Source: Apostichopus japonicus
Taxonomy: Eukaryota; Echinodermata; Holothuroidea; Aspidochirotida; Stichopodidae
Assembly (NCBI RefSeq): GCF_037975245.1
Contig: NC_092568.1
Span: forward strand, 11,989,501-12,053,500
Reading direction: 5' to 3'
DNA: 64,000 nt
The notes under the pieces: model-generated
Database searches by the model: none
Seen by the model: only the letters and a program-made list of their open reading frames with translations
Told to the model about the DNA's origin: nothing
Shown: positions 59,828-64,000 of the stretch, in pieces
How positions within the stretch are numbered: the first letter of the stretch is position 1
Layout of the letters: every line of letters starts with the position of its first letter
Made by a program: the position numbers and the translations under genes

Positions 59828-59995
59828 TTTAGTGTGTTGTACACCGTACCCTGTCTTCGAGCAATGTCAAATGATTGCGCAATACAACCCCTGTACTCGA
59901 ACTTGGACATATTTTAGTGTGTTGTACACCGTACCCTGTCTTCGAGCGATGTCAAATGATTGCGCAATACAACCCCTGTACTCGAACTTCGTCAA
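59828..59995. repeat. 84-bp tandem duplication just upstream of the P450 gene
   Basis: Two nearly identical copies (59828-59911 and 59912-59995) begin TTTAGTGTGTTGTACACCGT. They differ at very few bases (for example GAGCAATG and GAGCGATG), so this is a recent duplication. It ends about 200 bp before the P450 start codon and may alter its promoter. Confidence 0.92.
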
Positions 59996-60193
59996 AGTTG
60001 CGCAATCACATCGGGTCAACAGACAGCCTGTGCCATCATCACATAGCCATAAAACACACACGTTAGTGCTATCACAGTACACTGAGCGAAGCCCGAGGAA
60101 GCAGATCGTACCTCAATAACACTGTTTGATCAGTGCTCGTTTGCTTGGTTTACAGAAAGGGAGGCCTGTTCGCAAAGTCTCTTCGACATCAGC

Positions 60194-63100
60194 ATGGCTA
60201 TTTGGGAGTTCTTCTTCAGCCCGCTAACCTTAGGCTTAGGTGGCATTTGTTTTGCACTGTTTCTGGTGTAAGTACTCTGGACACAATCTAGGCTCACCCA
60301 GGACTAGACTACCTTATGCGAACTAGGCCTAACGTTACACCTTAATTGACTACTGTTGTCTTCGAAAAAAGTAATTAAATTACAAGGATAGTCGTAATTA
60401 AAATGCCAGTTAGTTGAACTGGGGTGCTGGTGACAGGAAAGTAAAGGGATACTGAAACCCACAGTATAGGATCATTAGCAGTGTAGTATTATTACTGAAA
60501 CTACAGTAGGCCTAGAATGTCTTTACTGTGCTTCTGATACAGCTATAGTCAAGTTGTGGCAGATTAGAAACAGCAACTACTGCATGTGGATATTATGTGA
60601 TCAATGCATAATACACTTTAACTGCTGTTTGATGGTTTGAAACTTGCAAGACCATAGTTTAAAGTTGGGAACAAGAGTTCAATAATTACAACCAGCAAAA
60701 AGTAACTTTCTATCATCATCCTTATCACCTTATCCATTAACCTTATCACCACTGTTGGTATGTTTTATAGATGAAAAAATATAAACATTAGAAAAACAAA
60801 GTAAAATAATTATTTTATGAATCAGCAGTAAATTGAATTTTTTCTGTTTTGATTTACTCTCAATAGTTCAGATTCTTGGAAGAAAACCTACTTCAGAAGA
60901 CATGGTATTCCTGGACCAAGACCTCTACCTATTCTTGGGAACATGTTGGATTGTTCAGAGGTTGGTTATCTGGGATATAATAACTGTTGTCATATATGCT
61001 AACTTTGAAGCTTAATACACTGGTCTTCAAATTGGGGCATGTGGACAAATTACTGTGTCTCCCTAGGTTTTAAAACCCTATTTATGCGGTCCACAGAGCC
61101 TTATAGCAAGGAATATCATAATCTAGGGCATTTTGTAAAATTATAGGGCCGTTGTGTGTCAGGACATTTCGGCTTACATGGAAAATTCAATCTCTTATTT
61201 CCCATACAATGTAATATTTCCACTAGTTTCACTGGCGTGCTTAAATTCTTTATGGCCCAAGGATCACGTACAAGATTTCAATCGTCGGAGCTAGATCATG
61301 TGGAAAGGATGGAGGGGAGAGAGTGGGGGGGGTGGGGTGAGGATGGTGCATAGGAGTGGATTATAGTAACCTGAAATACAGTAACTACATCTCTGTTGTT
61401 ATGCAAATATATTCATTCTAAAACTTTTAAATTCCTCAATTATGACATCAATAAATAATCAGTTGGAAAAAATTCATCGTCATAATAAATTTAAATTAAT
61501 AATTGAACACAGGATCATCTAAGCTTGTATGTATCAGCTTGTTGTTCAGTAATGGTGTAATGTGGATAGCAATGCCTTCTTCGGCCACTGTGCCAAGCTG
61601 GATCATTCTAAAATGTTGCAACATCTGTAGTAATTCATATCCAGTCTCAAATAATCAATTCATCTTAGTCATTCCAAAAACAAAAGAAAAGATCATGAAG
61701 GCTGTGTGGTTTCATTCTCTGTTAATAATTCACACTTCACCAAGTTCACCTCAATTTGGTGGGTGCAAAGTTTATTTGAATAACCTGATACAGTTGTTCC
61801 TACTGGTTTTTGTGTCCTTACAATCCAGTACTAGTAATTATTAACGAGTTCAGAAGTTGCAGAATATTGCGCAAGTTTAATTAGTATTGTAGGCAACAGT
61901 GTTGTTCGACTAAACCAGTCAGCATGTTTCATTTCAGACAGTCTTAAAAATTGTAATCCTTATTCACATTCCAAAAGATTCTTTCATTTTGCACTAGAGT
62001 GATTATTGCATTTTTTTAAATACAAATGATGTGACGATTCCTTTGTCACCCTTGTCCAGGCAATAAAGTACAATCACCTGTAGTGTGGCACTTAACCTGA
62101 AATGAAGTTTCCGCCAGTTTTATGATTAAAGCATTATAGTACACCTCATTATTATAATTTGTCATTGTCTTATTATAAGATGCATTTGCAAGTGAATGTC
62201 TATTTGATGACACTTCCCAATGTGTCATAATTCAAATTAGTTGATTTGTATATATGTTACTGCACTATTGCAAATCACTACTATATTAAACATATATGTT
62301 TCACCATTATAGTAGGTTTTTATTTTTATTTTTTTCAATCTTTGCATGTTATTTGATACTTAACTTGTAAAGCAACCTACTTCAGTAGCTTGAATAGTTT
62401 TTTTTTTTTCAAACAATGAAATGAAATGCTGATTAATTTTGATAAATTTTCCAATATGTGATTAATACTAATATGAAAATGTGTCTGTTTGACAAAGTAT
62501 GACAAGACATGATATCCAAATTGTTAATTAAATGCAAAAGAACAGTTTTAAAGTTGGTGGGTTTAAATGCATGCTGATAGTATCGTTAGTCATACTCAAT
62601 ATTCGTGGTGAGTGCTCGTCAACTGTCATTGCTAAAGATGGTTTTCTGCCATAGACTTTAATCCATGTGATACAGTAATTGCATTTTTTAAAAATTGATG
62701 AGAAAAAGGAGAGCAAAACTGATTAACCTTTGAAGGCCAGCACACTCTAAAATGATTAGTACAAATGGCAAAACATTACAAACAGTGTATTTCCAAATTA
62801 AAAACAACACAGTGTGAAACAGCTAGCACATTTCATGTTGAACAGTAGATTTAGTCAAAGCATACATGCAATCTATAAGAAAACACACTTTACAACAGCA
62901 CACTGTGTTTTGCTGTACACAGTAAAAAGGATTTATGCATATATATGCACATAACTAATCAAGTACACTGTTGTGTTTAATAGATTAATAAATGTATAAT
63001 CAGGAAGCTATCAACAACTCATGTTTCTTTTTCTCAATAAAGGGTATATGCACATAATGTAATCAAGTACACTGTTGTGTTTAATAGATTAATGAATGCA

Positions 63101-63418
63101 TAATCAGGAAACACTGTGTTTTGCTATACACAGTTAAAGGGATTTATGCTTTATATATGCACATAAAGTAATCAAGTACACTGTTGTGTTTAATAGATTA
63201 ATGAATGCATAATCAGGAAACACTGTGTTTTGCTATACACAGTTAAGGGATTTATGCTTTATATATGCACATAACGTAATCAAGTACACTGTTGTACATA
63301 ATAGATTAATGAATGTATAATCAGGAAGCTATATCATCAACTCATGTTTCTTTTTCTCATTAAAGGGTATGGCAGAAAACTTGTGCAATATGCGGGATGA
63401 GTATGGAAAGGTCTTTGG
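60194..63418 (+). CDS. Cytochrome P450, CYP3-like, N-terminal three exons; gene runs past the window
   Basis: ER-anchored monooxygenase; only the N-terminus is in view. Exons: 60194-60267, 60867-60960 and 63366-63418, joined in frame with GT-AG borders. MAIWEFFFSPLTLGLGG begins a hydrophobic membrane anchor. The proline-rich hinge RRHGIPGPRPLPILGNML (about 36-52) is the CYP3/CYP5-type form, and GMAENLCNMRDEYGKVFG fits the following helix A region (compare the KYGKVWG motif of CYP3A). Exons of 94 and 53 nt equal the sizes I recall for exons 2 and 3 of vertebrate CYP3A genes. The haem-binding Cys region lies beyond base 64000, so activity cannot be judged. Intron 2 carries a tandem array that duplicates the exon 3 acceptor. 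Confidence 0.9.
62895..63365. repeat. Tandem array in P450 intron 2, including a copied splice acceptor
   Basis: About four units share CACTGTGTTTTGCTATACAC, ATATATGCACATAA, AATCAAGTACACTGTTGTG and AATAGATTAATGAATGCATA. The last unit ends in CATGTTTCTTTTTCTCATTA and AAG at the true exon 3 acceptor (63365). An earlier unit has almost the same string ending in AG at 63042, followed by GGTAT as in the exon. Confidence 0.9.
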
Positions 63419-64000
63419 GTAAGTACTGTCTAACATGAGGGCAGCAGTCACTATACCATGAATATGTCAACAGGAAATACTGTAGCTAGTATATACTACG
63501 ACACTGCAACAGAAACAATGTCGATTTGAGACAATCTCGTCTCACATCCTTCAGTTCTGATCATCTCAACACCTCAGTAAAGTGTTTATAATGTTTCAAC
63601 ATATTTTTCTTAGACTTAGCTTCAAGTACATGAACTAAAATTGTGAAAGGATAGAGGGTATCGCCCATACCTTCTTCAAACTGCACAAACTGCAGTCAAG
63701 TATATTTTTACTACCCATTCCCCCTCCCCTTTCCATTTCCTCTACCATTTGGATTTGTACCATGAGCCTAAACTCCATCACATTGTGACCCAATATCATG
63801 GTATTAATAGTACACTGGAGTGTTTATATATATTAATAAAGATGATTGTTACTGAAATATTTGTGCATATATGTTAACAAATTAATAAAAAATGAATAAC
63901 TACATTCAGCCTAATGCACCATAGCTCACTTCTCCTCTTTTCTCTTCACTTCCCTCCTCCCTTCCTTCCCTCCTCCCTTCCTCATCCTCTGTGGCATCAT
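63419..64000. other. P450 intron 3 (incomplete)
   Basis: No further P450 exon is seen before the window ends. The last 80 bases are a strong CT-rich run (63933-63985). Exon 4 must lie beyond base 64000. Confidence 0.6.

Overview
This is a 64 kb piece of an intron-rich animal genome. It carries five recognisable multi-exon protein genes, a transposon-borne coding region and many repeats. Genes with GT-AG introns, poly(G)/poly(C) runs, TAGGCCTA-rich stretches, tRNA-derived SINEs and hAT-type elements suggest a marine deuterostome invertebrate. An echinoderm is my best guess, but that is an inference from style and not a proven assignment. I see no bacterial, phage or CRISPR content.

Layout. 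1-9878 (+): eight exons of a pecanex-like protein 4 (PCNX4) gene, whose 5' end lies before the window. 9.9-16.7 kb: gene-free DNA with a CATGGTAC-rich minisatellite (13.26-14.05 kb) and a small hAT-type MITE with a perfect 8-bp target duplication (16282-16639). 17.1-25.7 kb (-): a DHRS7-type short-chain dehydrogenase with six coding exons. It faces PCNX4 tail to tail, as I recall the two genes doing on human chromosome 14q23, so the pair is probably an old linkage. 30220-36122: a candidate 5.9-kb DNA transposon with matching ends and a possible 4-bp target duplication. It contains exons of a multicopy SAM-like protein family whose function is unknown. 38.9-48.4 kb (+): a divergent nicotinic-receptor-like Cys-loop channel subunit, with two SINEs and a roughly 730-bp pure TGGA array in its introns. 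51.1-52.0 kb (-): a decayed non-LTR retrotransposon. 52.08-53.33 kb (+): a small protein kinase gene. 53.4-60.1 kb: repeat-rich, including a nuclear-receptor-site-like array (55.1-55.5 kb) and two nested hAT-type elements (58.07-59.69 kb), each with its own perfect 8-bp duplication. 60194 onward (+): the first three exons of a CYP3-like cytochrome P450 that runs off the window.

The genes do not form one pathway. PCNX4 and DHRS7 are membrane-associated housekeeping-type proteins, the channel subunit and the kinase are signalling proteins, and the P450 is an ER oxidase. The most notable points are the transposon with its unknown SAM-like protein, the altered ligand-binding box and unusual pore of the receptor, a possible 99-nt cassette exon in that receptor, and two independent tandem arrays that have copied the splice acceptor of the neighbouring exon (PCNX4 and the P450).
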